Positions 36,434-48,359 of a stretch of DNA of 64,000 nt are shown piece by piece. Made by a program: the position numbers and the translations under genes. Position 1 is the stretch's first letter. Each line of letters starts with the position of its first letter. Under the pieces are notes generated by a model that saw nothing but the letters and a program-made list of their open reading frames with translations, ran no database searches and was not told where the DNA came from. The stretch spans positions 218,081 through 282,080 of the forward strand of contig VXBA01001343.1 of NCBI GenBank assembly GCA_013399895.1, in the 5' to 3' direction. Source of the DNA: Serilophus lunatus. Taxonomy: Eukaryota > Chordata > Aves > Passeriformes > Eurylaimidae.

Positions 36434-38034
36434 ATCCTGCACTTTTATATTAATACTCAAAAGGAGAGGAAAGCTTTCCCTTTTTTAAAAGATATTTCTC
36501 CTATAAAGTGCAAATCAGGTCAGAGAGGCTTAAAATGATTCCTCTAACTCTCACTGTGAAGAGGTATCAGCCAGACAGCTCTTCCTGCAGTTGTAATTCA
36601 TGGAAAAACCCCTGTTATCACCCAAGCAAATTCCCTTTTCCACTGAGCCTCCACTGACTTTTTAATCTCCCTATTCTTGTCCAGGCTCAACGAATGGAAA
36701 AAACACTGGGGTTTGCCCATCCAAAATGATAATTGCACAAGAAGAGTAGATGGATTTCATAGGGGGGTTATTTCTTTTTTTCCCTTTTGGGTTGCTCAAA
36801 CTCTTCACTTTCTTGGAGCTTTATCTACTCCTCTTTCTCCCCGTCACGTTCCACTCTTGACTGATGTGTCCAAGTGTTCTGCTTTCCATGCTGTATCAAA
36901 TGTAGTGTCTCTGCAGTCACCTGATCCAGCAGTTCAGCTGTTTCTGGAAGGTTTTTCCTCTGCTGTGGGTTTGCTTTGCTCCAGAAATCCAACTTGCAGA
37001 GGGAGCTCTGCTGCACCAGCTCTAGAAAGTTGCATTTTATATTCCATTACTCCACTGCCATGACTGAGAAACATCCCCTGCAAACATATCTTGCTATTTT
37101 TACAAATCCTTCCAGTAGCTTTGTGCTCTCAGGTTTCTTCCATCCACGGCTGTGGGATTTTTTCAATGTCTAGTTATTATAAATAGCTGCTCATCCTTCA
37201 TATCTCTTACCTCAAATTCACTCTCAGTTATTTCTGTGTTGACAGTTGCAGCCTCTGCACTTTTTCTGATCTATCCTGTGTGGCTTCCCCTGCCTGAGTT
37301 ATGTCCTGAAGCATCGTGGTCCAAGTTAGACCTTTTGCCTTTGTGCCCCCAGAAACAGCACAAATTCCACTTTGCATTGCAGCAAACGGCTTCCCAAATT
37401 CCTTAATGAACATCAAAACATCCCTTTAGCTTTCCCAACTTGTGGAATTCAGCCTCGTGGGGGTTCTTTGCTCATGGCACACATAGATAAAGTCAAGAAC
37501 TGCTGGGCCCTGACTTTCTCATTTTTTCAGCAGAGTCTTGTAAGCTTTTACTTTGTCTCTTTATTGGACATGAGCCATAAACTACTCAGGGCTTTTCCTC
37601 TGTTCCACAGTGAATGAACAGAGATACTCACCCAGGAGAAGCCTCTTGGCCTTATTTTCTGTGCCAGTTTGTGCCCATAAAAGAAATTATTCAAATAAAA
37701 CCAAAAAGACACAAGACTGTAACATTCTTTTATAAAAAGGTCCCTTATTATTGGTGTAACTCAGAGACAGAAGAAGGGAAGGAGTTTGTCCAAACCTACA
37801 CTGAAAATCTGGCAGAAAGATGGATATGGAGCTTCACTTTCAAGGATCAGCTTAGGAACTAAACCCTCATCCCACACAGACAAAGAGTAATCAGGGGTCA
37901 CAATCACTTCGGTGCAGGGAAAGGGGGCTGCACACCCAGGAATAAATCTCCTCTCTCGTGTCCAGATCCACACCCTGCTCTCCATCACTGTTACTGGGAG
38001 AATGGGAAGGGATGCGTCTGAAGACATTTCCTTT

Positions 38035-38570
38035 CACAGGATCATGGAATGGTTTGGGTTGGAAGGGATCTCAAAGATCATCCAGTTCCAACCCCTGGCC
38101 ACTGTCCCAGGGGGCTCCAACCTGCCCTGGGACACTCCCAGGGATCCAGGGGCAGCCACAGCTTCTCTGGGAATTCCAGCCCAGCCCCTCCCCACCCTCC
38201 CAGCCAGGAATCCCTTCCCAAGATCCCATCTCTCCTGCCCTCTGGCACTGGGAAGCCATTCCCTGGGTCCTGTCCCTGCATCCCTTGGAAATGGTCTCTC
38301 TCCATCTTTCCTGCAGCTCCTCCAGCTCCTGCAAGGCCACCCTGAGTTCCCCCCAAAGCTTCTCCTCTGCAGCTGAACAATCCCAGCTCTCCCAGCCTTT
38401 CCTCCCAGCAGAGCTGCTCCAGCCCTCTGCTCATCCTGGGGCCTCCTCTGGACTCTCTCCAGCAGCTCCAGGTCCTTGCTGGGCTGGATCCCAGGGCTGG
38501 AGCAGCTCTGCAGGGGGGTCTCACCTGAGGGGGCACAGGGGCACAATCCCCCCTCCCCTGCTGCCCAGAC
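38035..38570 (-). mobile_element. CR1 LINE fragment, about 535 bp, low divergence (copy C)
   Basis: The 3' side shows CACAGGATCATGGAATGG and TTTGGGTTGGAAGGGATC. A block of roughly 35 bp present in the relatives (GGGCAGGGACACCT...) is missing between CCAACCCCTGGCC and ACTGTCCCAGGGG. The rest is nearly identical to copies A and B and, inverted, to copy D. The 184- and 218-residue open frames here belong to the repeat. Confidence 0.9.
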
Positions 38571-41385
38571 TGCTTTGGATGAAGTCACATGTTGGAAATA
38601 TTCTCTCCTTCTAAATTAACAGTTGAGGAAAAAGCACATGAAAGGCATGAGATGTGCACTGGATTAAACAAACACCATCCCATTTAATAAATTAACTTTC
38701 AGGGTAAAAATAGATTTCATTGAAAAATTTCTCAGAACATCTTAAAATGAAGTTTTTTAAAACAAGAAGTCAAATAAAAGGAATCAGATCCTGTGGCACT
38801 TGTTTTAATTGGCTTTAACTTGTGCAGTCAAATGCAAAGCACGAGGCCCATTCTGATTTGGAGGGCTGGTGCTTCTAAACTTAGTGTCAGAGCTGGGGGA
38901 GTGGGGAGGGCTGGCAGGGCCAGGCCAAGGCAAACAGCTCCTCCAGCCTCACATCCAGAGCAGCAGCTAAAATTAGATGTGGGCAAAACACTCCCATCTC
39001 CTTAGAACCCACTTTATTCAAATATTTCCTCTTCTTTTCCAAATACACCCTCTGCTGAGCCAGACCAAAATCTACTTCAGATAAAGATTAAGAGCTGCTT
39101 GTCAGGGGGGTTTCCACACTGGAGGAAAAACAAACTGGGAGAAATGTCCGTGCTCAGAGCAGCTTTTTCCTGCTTCTCCTGTTACTCCTCCTCAATCCTT
39201 CCCTCTCCTGCCTGGATTTGAGACCCACCTTCAGGAACTCCCAGCTCTGCCAGCTTGGCCTGCGTTCCAAAACAAGGGACAGGGAACTTTTCCTGTGACA
39301 GAGCTGAAGCTGGATGTGGATTCAGGGATGAAGGAGAAGGTTGCAGGATGGGAAGGCTTGGAGAAAATCCTGACATGGTCACAGAAAAGACCTTCAGGAC
39401 CTTCTCCTCAACTCCAGCAAGCACTCAGATTCCTGAGGGAATAACTACAATAGAAAGTCCCTTTCTGTGCCTGGAAGTAACCAGGAAATTTTTTCCCAAC
39501 ATTCAATGATTAGAATTGATGATTGCTCTTTAAACTGAGGGTGCTTGCTCTCCTCAGTGTGTTACTCATTTGATTTACAGAGAGTAATTACAGAGAGTGT
39601 TTTCCATAAGTTCTCCAATGCTCTTTTCACTCCTTGGTTCCAATGAGACTCATGGGGATGAATCACATCAGTTTAGCAGAGCAAGGCACAGAAAAGTTTT
39701 GCCTTTTCCACTTTCAAATTCAATTCCATTTCAATTTTTCAAGCAAAACAATTTCACCTCCCAAAGAAAAAGCTGCTTAGAAGGTCTGACTACACCACAC
39801 CAGGGTGGAATTCTAAGTTTTTCTGCACCTTTTTTGCTTTTTCTCCCTAAATAAGCAGCCTGTGCCTTTCCAGTCTCCACCCAGGAGAGCTTTTTCATTC
39901 CTCTCATCCTTTCTTCTCCCTGCTCTGCGAGTCCTTCTCCCCAGACCCTTCCAGGGAGCTGCAGATACCCAAGTGTAGCTCATGCTGTTCCATGGGTTCC
40001 CCAGCTTGCTCTCAAGTTTCCCAGAGCTTCCATCAACTTTGCCCAAGTTCCCCAGGCTCTGTCATCGATGGGATTGGCCATTGTGCTCCTCACCCCCTTC
40101 CCAAATATTTACTAAGGATACAGGTCCCAATCCAGGACTTTTTCCTCATCACTTCCAAGACTGTTATTCCTTTCCTTTCCTGGTGGCAGCTCCTCCTCCA
40201 GAGCAGAGTCCTAACGTCCCTCTCTGCCCCCAGGATCCCATGGAGTGATTCCATGGGAATTCCTGGTGCAGGTGGCTTTGAGCCTTCTGTTCCAGTCAGG
40301 GCAGGAATCATCCCATTCCCTTGGCTTTCCAGCTGATGGAACACTCCTCTGCCAAGAATAAGGTTTGATTGCTCTTCATTTAAACCAAAGATATGGTGGT
40401 TACATTCAACTCTTCAAGAGTTAAAAATGTCCAGAGCACTGTTATTATTATTTTTATCTATTATGAGGAAATTTGGTTTCTCATTTATCTCCTCACCAGG
40501 AGAATGTTTTGGGTTCCAGACAGTAATTGCCAGACCACTTAAGGACACACCAAATCCTTTCTGTCTTGGGCACAAATGTATTTCAGCTGAGAAAAGCCAC
40601 AGAAAAATGAGAAAAGTCTGGACTTCAGAGCTTGCCAGCACAGAAAATTACTTTGGACCTTGGCAGATGTGTCTCCCAAGTTTCCCCTATAAAACAAAGG
40701 TCATAAAGACAAATCTGAGCAGAAAACAGGGAAATAGTTGAAAGAGAACTAAAAACTGTTAATGAAGCATTTACAGAGCTCAGAGATGGAACTGAAATGG
40801 CAAAAATTGCAAAATTAACAACACATGGAGGCCCAGTCTCACCACTGGGGAGACTGAACTGGGTTCAGGGGAAATTAATTAGAATTAGGAAATAAAGCAC
40901 AAAAAGGGATGTTCCCCCATTCCTCAATAAGAATAAGGAAAAAGGGGTTTGAGCAGATGCCAATGTTACCTCAGCAGAACTGGTCACAAATGAAAGTTTG
41001 CATGAAGTTCTTGCCTGTTTTCCTAACTTTAACCACTGCCAATGATAAACTTGTCCCTTCTGTTCTCCTATTTCTTATCCTTTTCCAATTTTAAAAGTCT
41101 TAAAAGATGGTTCAGTGTTTGCATTTATGCTTAGAAAGTATGGAGAACTTTAAAACCATTGGTTTTAATTCATAAACAAATTTTTCCAAAGATTGTTTGA
41201 ATTATTTTGTGCCACTTGTAAGATTCAACTTTTATTCCAGAATTCTTATTTTATTATGACAATTATTATTTATCATGGCAATGATCCTGTAAAAAAGCAA
41301 GTTGATGGTGGTGGCATCCATAGGAAAAACTGTAAATTAATTTCTTTCTTGTAACAAAGATTTATAACTTCTTATTTGAGAAGTG

Positions 41386-44196
41386 AAAAAAGGTCCAGAA
41401 GTCAGAGACAAAATGAGACAGGAGAGAATGAAAATAAGCCCTGAAAGATGGAAATATATGAAAAGAGGAGGGGAACCAAAGAAAAGACATGGAAAACAAA
41501 AGTGATAAGGAGTGGAAGAAGGAAGAACTGTCTGGAGAGAAATCAAAAAATAAATTAAAAAAATTAAAAATAGAATTGAGGAGAAAAAAAATTAATTTGA
41601 AAGAAGCAAAGCAAGAAAGGAGGAAGGGAAGAGGAAAGGGAAAGGCAGGAAAGGAAGAAGGGGTGGTAGAAGTTAAAGCCATGAAAAGCAGGAGAGAGAA
41701 GGAAGAAACAAGAGAGGGAAAATCAGGAAGGGAAAGATGTGGAAGAACTGGGAAAGTGAAGTCAAAGCAGGAAGGGGAAGGAGGAACTGGAGAAAGAGCA
41801 AGAAAGGAGGAAAAGAGAAAAACTGGGAAAAGAAAAGGGAGCAAGGAGAGAGAAGACCTGAAGAGGAGGGGTGAGAAACCAAAGTGGGGGAACAGAGAGC
41901 AGGGGAAGGGAAAAGAAGGAAGAAAGGAAAAAACTGAAAAGCAGCAAAGCAGGAAAAAATATTCAAAATAGTGTCAAGAGTGCAGGAAAGAAAAGCAGCT
42001 AAAGCAGGGGAAAATAGGGAAGAGAAGGGGGGACCCACAAGCCATGAAAAGCAAGGACGGGCAGGGGGGAAAAAAAGGGCAAAGAAGGGAAGTGAATGGA
42101 GAAGGAGGGAGGGAAGGAAGGGAATGGCCTGAAAAGCAGGAAAAGGAGTCAAAAAAGAAATCAAAGCAGAAACAAGGAATAAAAAACGACCAGACAAAGA
42201 GCTGGGAAAAGTGAGGAGACTGAAAAGCAGGGGGAAGAAGAGGAGAGAAAACAGGGGAAAGGAGGAGGGGGAAAAAAATCCCAAATAAATAAATAACCTC
42301 AAAAAACCCAAACTAAAAAGCAATGGAAAGCAGGGGGGGAAAAGGGGAAAAAACAGGAGGAAGACCAGAAGAGCAGGGAAAGGAAATCAAAGCAGTGATA
42401 AAGAGGGAAAAGAAAGGGAGGGGGGAGACTTGACAAGGAATGAAAATAAATCAGTATGGGAAAAAGCCCTGAAAGCAGCCACAGAAAGTCAAATAGTGCA
42501 AATCAGTGACAAAGTGGCAAAGCAGTGACAAGCAAGGAAAACAAGTCCAAGGAGTAAAAAGCAGGGAAAGAAGGAAAAGTCCTCATAAGGAGAAGCCAAA
42601 GCTGTGAGAAAGGGAAAAATAAATCAGGGAAAGGAAGTCAGAATATGAAAAAGCAGGGAAAGAAATCAAGGCATTGCAAAGCAGGGAAGAGAAGGAAAAA
42701 TCTGGGGGAAAAAGAAGGATAAAAGACCAGAAGAGCAGAGAATGGAAGTCAAAGCACTGACAGGGAGCAGGGATGGGAAAGGAAAGGAAAAATATGTAAA
42801 AGAGAAGGGAAAAGCAAGGAAAATACCTGAAAAGTAGAGAAAAGTCTCTGAAGTACAGAAAATGAAGGAAGGGTGGGAAAGACAACATGAAAAGTAGGGA
42901 AAGTATGGAAATAGAAAAGCAAGGAGAAAACAAGGAGGGAAAAGCAGAGGGAAATATCAAGCTAATGAAAAGTGGGGGAAAGGAGGAAAAGCTGGAGAAA
43001 GCAGCTGAAAGGGATTTAAAAAACAAAAAACAAAAAACAAAAAAACAGGGAAAAGCAATGGAAAAAAGTATCAGAGCAGTGAAGAGAAAGGAAAAGGGGG
43101 ATGAAAATCCAAAGAAAGCAGGGAAAGGACAGAAAGGTGAGAAGGTAAAAGACAAAGAAGTGTCAGGAAAGGAAATGAGACCTGGAAAGCTGGAAAAAGG
43201 CCAGAGAAGATCATAAAAGTGAAAAGAGAGGAGAGGATGTGAGACCAGGAATATGCAGGGAAAACAAGGAATGAGGGGGGAAAAAGAAGAGCCATGAAAA
43301 GCACTGAAAATAATATAAGGATGGGGATGTGCAGAAACAAATGGAAAAGAATTTCAAACAGTCAAAACCAGGGAAGTGGAGAGGGAATGAAATTACCCAA
43401 AAAGCATGGAAGAGATGAGGGGAAAAAAGGGAAACAAGTCAAAGCAGGGAAAAGCAGGGAGAGGCTGGAAAAATGAGCAAGGGGGGAAAGAAATACACCT
43501 GAAAAGCATTTGGAAAAATGTGGAGAAAAAAGGAGGAGGAAACTTGAAAAGCACTGAAGTGAGGAAAGGGAGCAAAGAAATTACTAAAAAGTATGGAAAT
43601 AATGGGGAAGAATAGGAGAGGAAGACACAGAAAAGGCACAAAAGTCAACACAGGAAGAGCAATGGAAAGGGTTGTGTTGAAAGATCCTGAAAAAGTAATG
43701 GAAAACAGAACTGAAAGCAAAGGGGGGAAAGTCAAAGCAGGGGGAAAATGGAAAGACTTGGGGGGAAACCAAAGGCACAAGAAGCAGAAATAGGAAGGGA
43801 AGAGCAGGGGAGGGGGAGAAAGAAAAATAGGGAAAGCATGGCAGAAAAACAAAAGCAGGAAGACAAGCACAGACAAGACAGGAAAAGCTGTGAAAATTGA
43901 GGAAGAGAACAAGCAGGAAAAGAAAAGGGAAGAAATACAGCGAAAAGGAAAAGCAGGAAGACTGGAACAGCAAGAGAAGAAAGCAGGGAATAGTAGTGGG
44001 AAGGGCAGGGAAAAGGAAAAAACAGGAGGGAAAAGAAATGCAGGGACAAAAAATAAAAGCTGAAAGATGGGGAAAGGAGAAAAAAGCAAAATGTGAAAAG
44101 TGTAGGAGGGGGGAGAAGGGACAGTGTGGAAAACAGGGAAGGGGAGGGAAAAGCAGTAAAAAGGGACAGGAATTTGGGAGGGGGGAGGAAGGGATT
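41386..44196 (+). repeat. 2.8-kb degenerate polypurine tract
   Basis: The + strand is roughly 85-93% purine by my counts on sample lines. Recurring but irregular words are TGAAAAGCAGG, AGTCAAAGCAG, AAGCAGGGAAA and GGGGAAAAG. The repeated TGAAAAGCA...TCAAAGCAG pairs suggest a decayed tandem repeat rather than a microsatellite. The long Lys/Glu-rich frames on + and Phe/Ser/Pro/Leu-rich frames on - (up to 216 residues) are artefacts of composition. It lies downstream of both flanking genes. Confidence 0.9.
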
Positions 44197-44389
44197 TGAA
44201 ATGTTCTTGTTCCTGAAAAGGGAAATGAACTAAAGTTTCAACTGAACAAATATTTCAGCCAAAGTTGGACTCTTCAGGCAAAACCCTCTCACTGTTCCAT
44301 GAAGGAACTCTGTGACATCTCTGATTTTCCAAGCTCCTGAGATTCCTGGGTTGTTCTCCCAGGTCATTGAGGTGATGAACTCAAGCTTT

Positions 44390-44559
44390 GAGAACTCAAT
44401 TCCCAGGGAATGGGCATGGCCCCAAGGCTGCCAGAGCTCCAGGAGCCTTTGGACAAGGCTCTCAGGGACAGGCTGCCATGGCTGGGGGGCCTGGGCAGGG
44501 ACAGGGCTTGGAATTGGATGTTCCTTCTAACTCAGGATATTCTGTGATCCCACGATTCA
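44390..44559 (+). mobile_element. CR1 LINE 3' end
   Basis: It reads GCCAGAGCTCCAGGAGCCTT, TGGACAAGGCTCTCAGGGAC, AGGCTGCCATGGCTGGGG, TTGGAATTGGATGTTCCTTC and ends TTCTGTGATCCCACGATTC. It is the same CR1 type, inverted, as the copy beside a DYRK1A exon at 53153-53385. Confidence 0.85.
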
Positions 44560-45278
44560 ATTCCCTCAGCTTATTCTTGACTCCAAAGCTCTCCAAACTG
44601 GGAATTTCCTTCAAGTGCAAATTCTAAAAGGGGTTTTTACAGTGAAACTGCAGTTTGGTTCAGCATCCCCCGTTCAGGATGAGCTTTTCTTCCTGTCTGG
44701 AGTAAAGGGAGTTCCATCATCACCCTCCTCCTTGCAGTCCAGAATTAGGAACTCACTCTACCAGCTGCTGGCATTTGGTGTTGGGAAGGAGTCATGGAAT
44801 CCTGAGGGAGCTGCTGGGCAGGAAAACCCGAAGGAAAAGAGACTAAAACACACCAGGGAAGTGGCAACACCTTCATCTGGGGAGGGAGGACAGAGATCCT
44901 GAGGGAAGACCCTTGGAGAGGTTTTCTGCTTGGTATCCTCAACTACTTTCTTTGGAACAAACAAACTCTTTATTTTTCCATACATCATTTTCCAGTCACT
45001 AACTCACTGGTTTCTGACAATCACCATTTATCAAATTCATCTCCTTCCCTCTCAAGGGGAGGCCCTCAGGAGGTGGATGTGGCTGTTGATTTCTGTTGCC
45101 TTAGGAATGCTACTCCTTTTATTAGTCCAGACCACATGGAATCGCCATAAAACCTGAAGTTTCATGAAACTGTTAAAATTCATGTGATTTTTGCAGGAGA
45201 TTCATAAGCAAATACACAGCAGGACTCAGATAATCACACAGCACTGGATTTGAGAAGGAAAGTTTTTAACCCTTTTCT

Positions 45279-45442
45279 CACAGAATGGTTTGGGTTGAAG
45301 GGACTTTAAAGCTCATCCAGTTCCACCCCCTGCCATGAGCAGGGACACCTTCCACTATCCCAAGTTGTTCAAAGTCCTGTCCAACCTGGCCTTGGACAGG
45401 GATGCCCCAGGGATGGAGCAGCCACAGCTTCTCTGGGCTGTT
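45279..45442 (-). mobile_element. CR1 LINE 3' end
   Basis: The left edge is CACAGAATGGTTTGGGTTGA, followed by GCTCATCCAGTTCCACCCCC, GGGACACCTTCCACTATCCC and GGAGCAGCCACAGCTTCTCT. Confidence 0.88.
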
Positions 45443-46172
45443 CCATTTGGGACCAATCTGTGATTGCCTTGAGAATTATGTCCCGTTTCTTTTAAGACAC
45501 ACAGCAGAAAGTCAGAATTCTTTTGGAAAAGCCCAGAAGAAACCTCAACCCAAACCAATTCAGATCTTCCAAATCATAAAGTACTGCTATCCCACGGCCT
45601 TGAGGAGCAAGAAGTGGATGACTCCAAGCAGAAAAATATGTGGGAAAACACAGCAAACATATTTAGACAACTGTCCTACAGTCAAACACACCAAATTTCA
45701 ACCCCCTGTAACAAGTAAATGCTTTGTATTCAACTGTTGGTTTATGTACAACTCCAACAGCAATGCAAACATGGTTAAAACAAATACAAAACAGACCTTT
45801 AGACTCAGATTCCTTTTTTCTAGAAGGAATAGGGCTCATCCCTTGCTCCATTGGTAAAACAATGTCTTCCCAGAAAGTTTTCATGACAGACTCTACCAGG
45901 AGGTGGCAACAGCAACTGGAAGAGCTCCATTGGCTGATGCATCCAAGAAAACATGGCATGGGCTATAAAACCATTCCTGCTGGAGAACAGGGTGTTTCCA
46001 GGACACTGGGAAGCTGCCTTGTGGTCCTCAACGATCCCATAGGATTTGTCTGTTTGGGGTGAAAGCAAAAGTTCAAACCATTCATTACTGGAATCCAACC
46101 TTCTGTGAAAAATCTATTTTGCACTCAAAGCACAACTGATAATCTCCTGGAACATGGCCCTGATTTCATTAA

Positions 46173-46565
46173 GAATCATGGAATGGTTTGGGTTGGAAGT
46201 GGCCTTAAAGATCATCTCATTCCAACCCCCTGCCCTGGGCAGGGACACCTCCCACTGTCCCAGGGGGCTCCAACCTGGCCTTGGACATTCCAGGGCTGGG
46301 GCAGCCACAGCTTCTCTGGGCACCCTGTGCCAGGGCCTGCCCACCCTCATTGTAAAAAATGTCTTCCTTGTATTTAAATCTAATTTCTTTTAAGTTTAAA
46401 GTAATCCTCCCTTGTCCTGTCCCTCCATCTCTTTTCCCAGGTCCCTCTCCAGCTCTCCTGAAGCCCCTTTAGGCCCTGGAAGGGGCTCCAAGGTCTCCCT
46501 GGATCCTTCTCTTCTCCAGGATGAACCACCCCAGCTTGTGCTGGGACTCTCTGATGCTCTCTGGC
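46173..46565 (-). mobile_element. CR1 LINE fragment, about 390 bp
   Basis: The left edge AATCATGGAATGG and TTTGGGTTGGAAGTGGCC is a reverse-complement CR1 3' end. It continues through CCACAGCTTCTCTGGGCACC and CCAGGTCCCTCTCCAGCTCT to TTCTCCAGGATGAACCACCC. The outer end is diverged. Confidence 0.85.
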
Positions 46566-46849
46566 ATCTGCCACAAAACACAATGACCAGAAACCACAAA
46601 CCCTCTCGGGTCTCATCATCTAATACTGGATAGAATCTGGATGGAGAATTGCTGAAATAAAATCAAGGCACCTTAATCAGTAAGGAAACACCAGCTCAAC
46701 TACTGCCATGAGGTGGAGACATAAACACCAACTGCAGATTTCCAACGTGAGGAAATCTCCAAAAAACAGGAAAAGAATACCAGTGGCATATGCCTTTCTG
46801 TGATGGACAGATACTGTGCAGTTCCAATATACAAAATCCTAAGTAAAAT

Positions 46850-47115
46850 ATCCCAGGATCACTAAGTTGGGAAAGAGCTCCAGGGTCAGGGAGTCCCACC
46901 CTGTCCCTGAGTGCCACGTCCATCCTTCCCTGGGCACCTCCAGGGCTGGGCACTGCCCCCCTCCCTGGGCAGCCCCTGCCCACCCTGCCCCCCCTTGCCA
47001 GGCCCCAATTCCTCCTCCTGTGCCCCCTGCCCCTGCCCTGGCCCAGCCTGAGGCCGTTCCCTCTCCTCCTGGCCCTTGTTCCCTGGGAGCAGAGCCTGAC
47101 CCTCCCCAGGCTCCA
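46850..47115 (-). mobile_element. CR1 LINE fragment
   Basis: It shows ATCCCAGGATCACTAAGTTG, CTGAGTGCCACGTCCATCCT, CCTGGGCACCTCCAGGGCTG and CCTGAGGCCGTTCCCTCTCC. It belongs to the subfamily also found in the DYRK1A intron at 52018-52263. Confidence 0.85.
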
Positions 47116-48359
47116 GTCAGGGGAGTTGAGAAGGTCCCTCTGAGAGAACCACAATAAATTAACCAAATGCTCCCAATTAACTATCAGGTCACACCACATA
47201 CAAGGTACCCTCAGAAGACCAACACTGTACTTTGCAGCCACTTACTTGTGTCATTCTGACCAGGAAAACACTTCCATACTCTCCAGGAGTTCCACACAAT
47301 GACCTTACTGAGATGTATTTGCCCTCTAAACCAGCACGACACATTCTGTGTCACAAGGTCGGAGTTTTCACTTACTCTCTCCTGAAAAAGGATGTTCCTG
47401 ATGGGTTTCAACAGGAAAAGGCTCCTCAAAGCTATTATTTTTTCAGTTTTCAATAATAAAATGTAAAAACATTGATGGTTTCATGAAAACAACGGTGGCA
47501 GAGTGACAAAACAATGGAGACAATACCCACCCACCCCCTCCAGACACCATTATACTTACAGGATGGAAGCCTAAATCCTGGAAGAGCAGCACTTCCCAAA
47601 GGAATCAGGATGGATAACCATCTAAATTTACAATCTTTAATGCAAATAACTGAGGCTGAAAGGCTTAAAATGCAATTCTTGGAGGTATAAACAAACAAGC
47701 CAAGATACCAAGGGAGAGGTTCAAGGATGTACCTGCACACCCTGCATGACTCAAACCATTCCCAGGGGCTGTGTCCAGCAATTCCACGTTTTAGAATGGA
47801 TTTTAAATTATTTGGAGTTTCAGAAGAGCCATAAAAGTGTGACTTAAATTAAGAGACTTCAGGATCTCCATCTATATAGGTTATTAAAGTTAGATTTTGA
47901 CATGGATAAAGTGAAATAGTTTCAAACTGATGGGCACCAGCTGTATCTAAACATTCCTAGAACAGAAGGAGGCCCAAGAGCATGGAAATCCAACTACCTG
48001 AACCACTCCAGAGGCACAGAAAAATCCTCACACTTGGAAGAATCTACAGGAAAAAATCAGCTTTTACAAAACTATGTCCTATTGCACCCAAAAGATGCAG
48101 CAATAACAGAAATAATTCTGGGGATAACGAGATGCCAGTCCCAACATTTCATTCCATGGTCACTTCTGGCCTTAACATCAGCTGTGTGGAACAGGCAGGA
48201 AGCTGCAGAACAGGGGAGGACATTCCCAGGAACTCAAAGCACAGGCACAGTCCAGGAGACCCAAGCAGAGCTGTGTTCACACCCCAACCATTTGCACACC
48301 TTGCTGTTTCAATCAAAAACTCCAAATTAGCTGTTACGCCTCCAACTTTTACTTCCATA

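Larger units (their letters stand above)
33067..41385. other. Intergenic DNA, no gene recognised
   Basis: Unique AT-rich sequence between the convergent KCNJ6 and DYRK1A genes, interrupted by CR1 fragments at 34.9, 36.3 and 38.0 kb. None of the 60-160-residue open frames shows a recognisable domain, splice-bounded exon or codon pattern. An unannotated lncRNA cannot be excluded. Confidence 0.5.
44560..48359. other. Intergenic DNA, no gene recognised
   Basis: Unique sequence between the polypurine tract and the presumed DYRK1A 3' UTR, with three CR1 copies at 45.3, 46.2 and 46.9 kb. No coding exon or RNA gene is recognisable. Confidence 0.5.

Noticed and set aside
41362..44199. Many long frames (up to 216 residues) on both strands, including Phe/Ser/Leu-rich ones that mimic membrane proteins
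   Set aside because: They are translations of purine-rich or pyrimidine-rich low-complexity DNA; overlapping frames on both strands are open for the same compositional reason.
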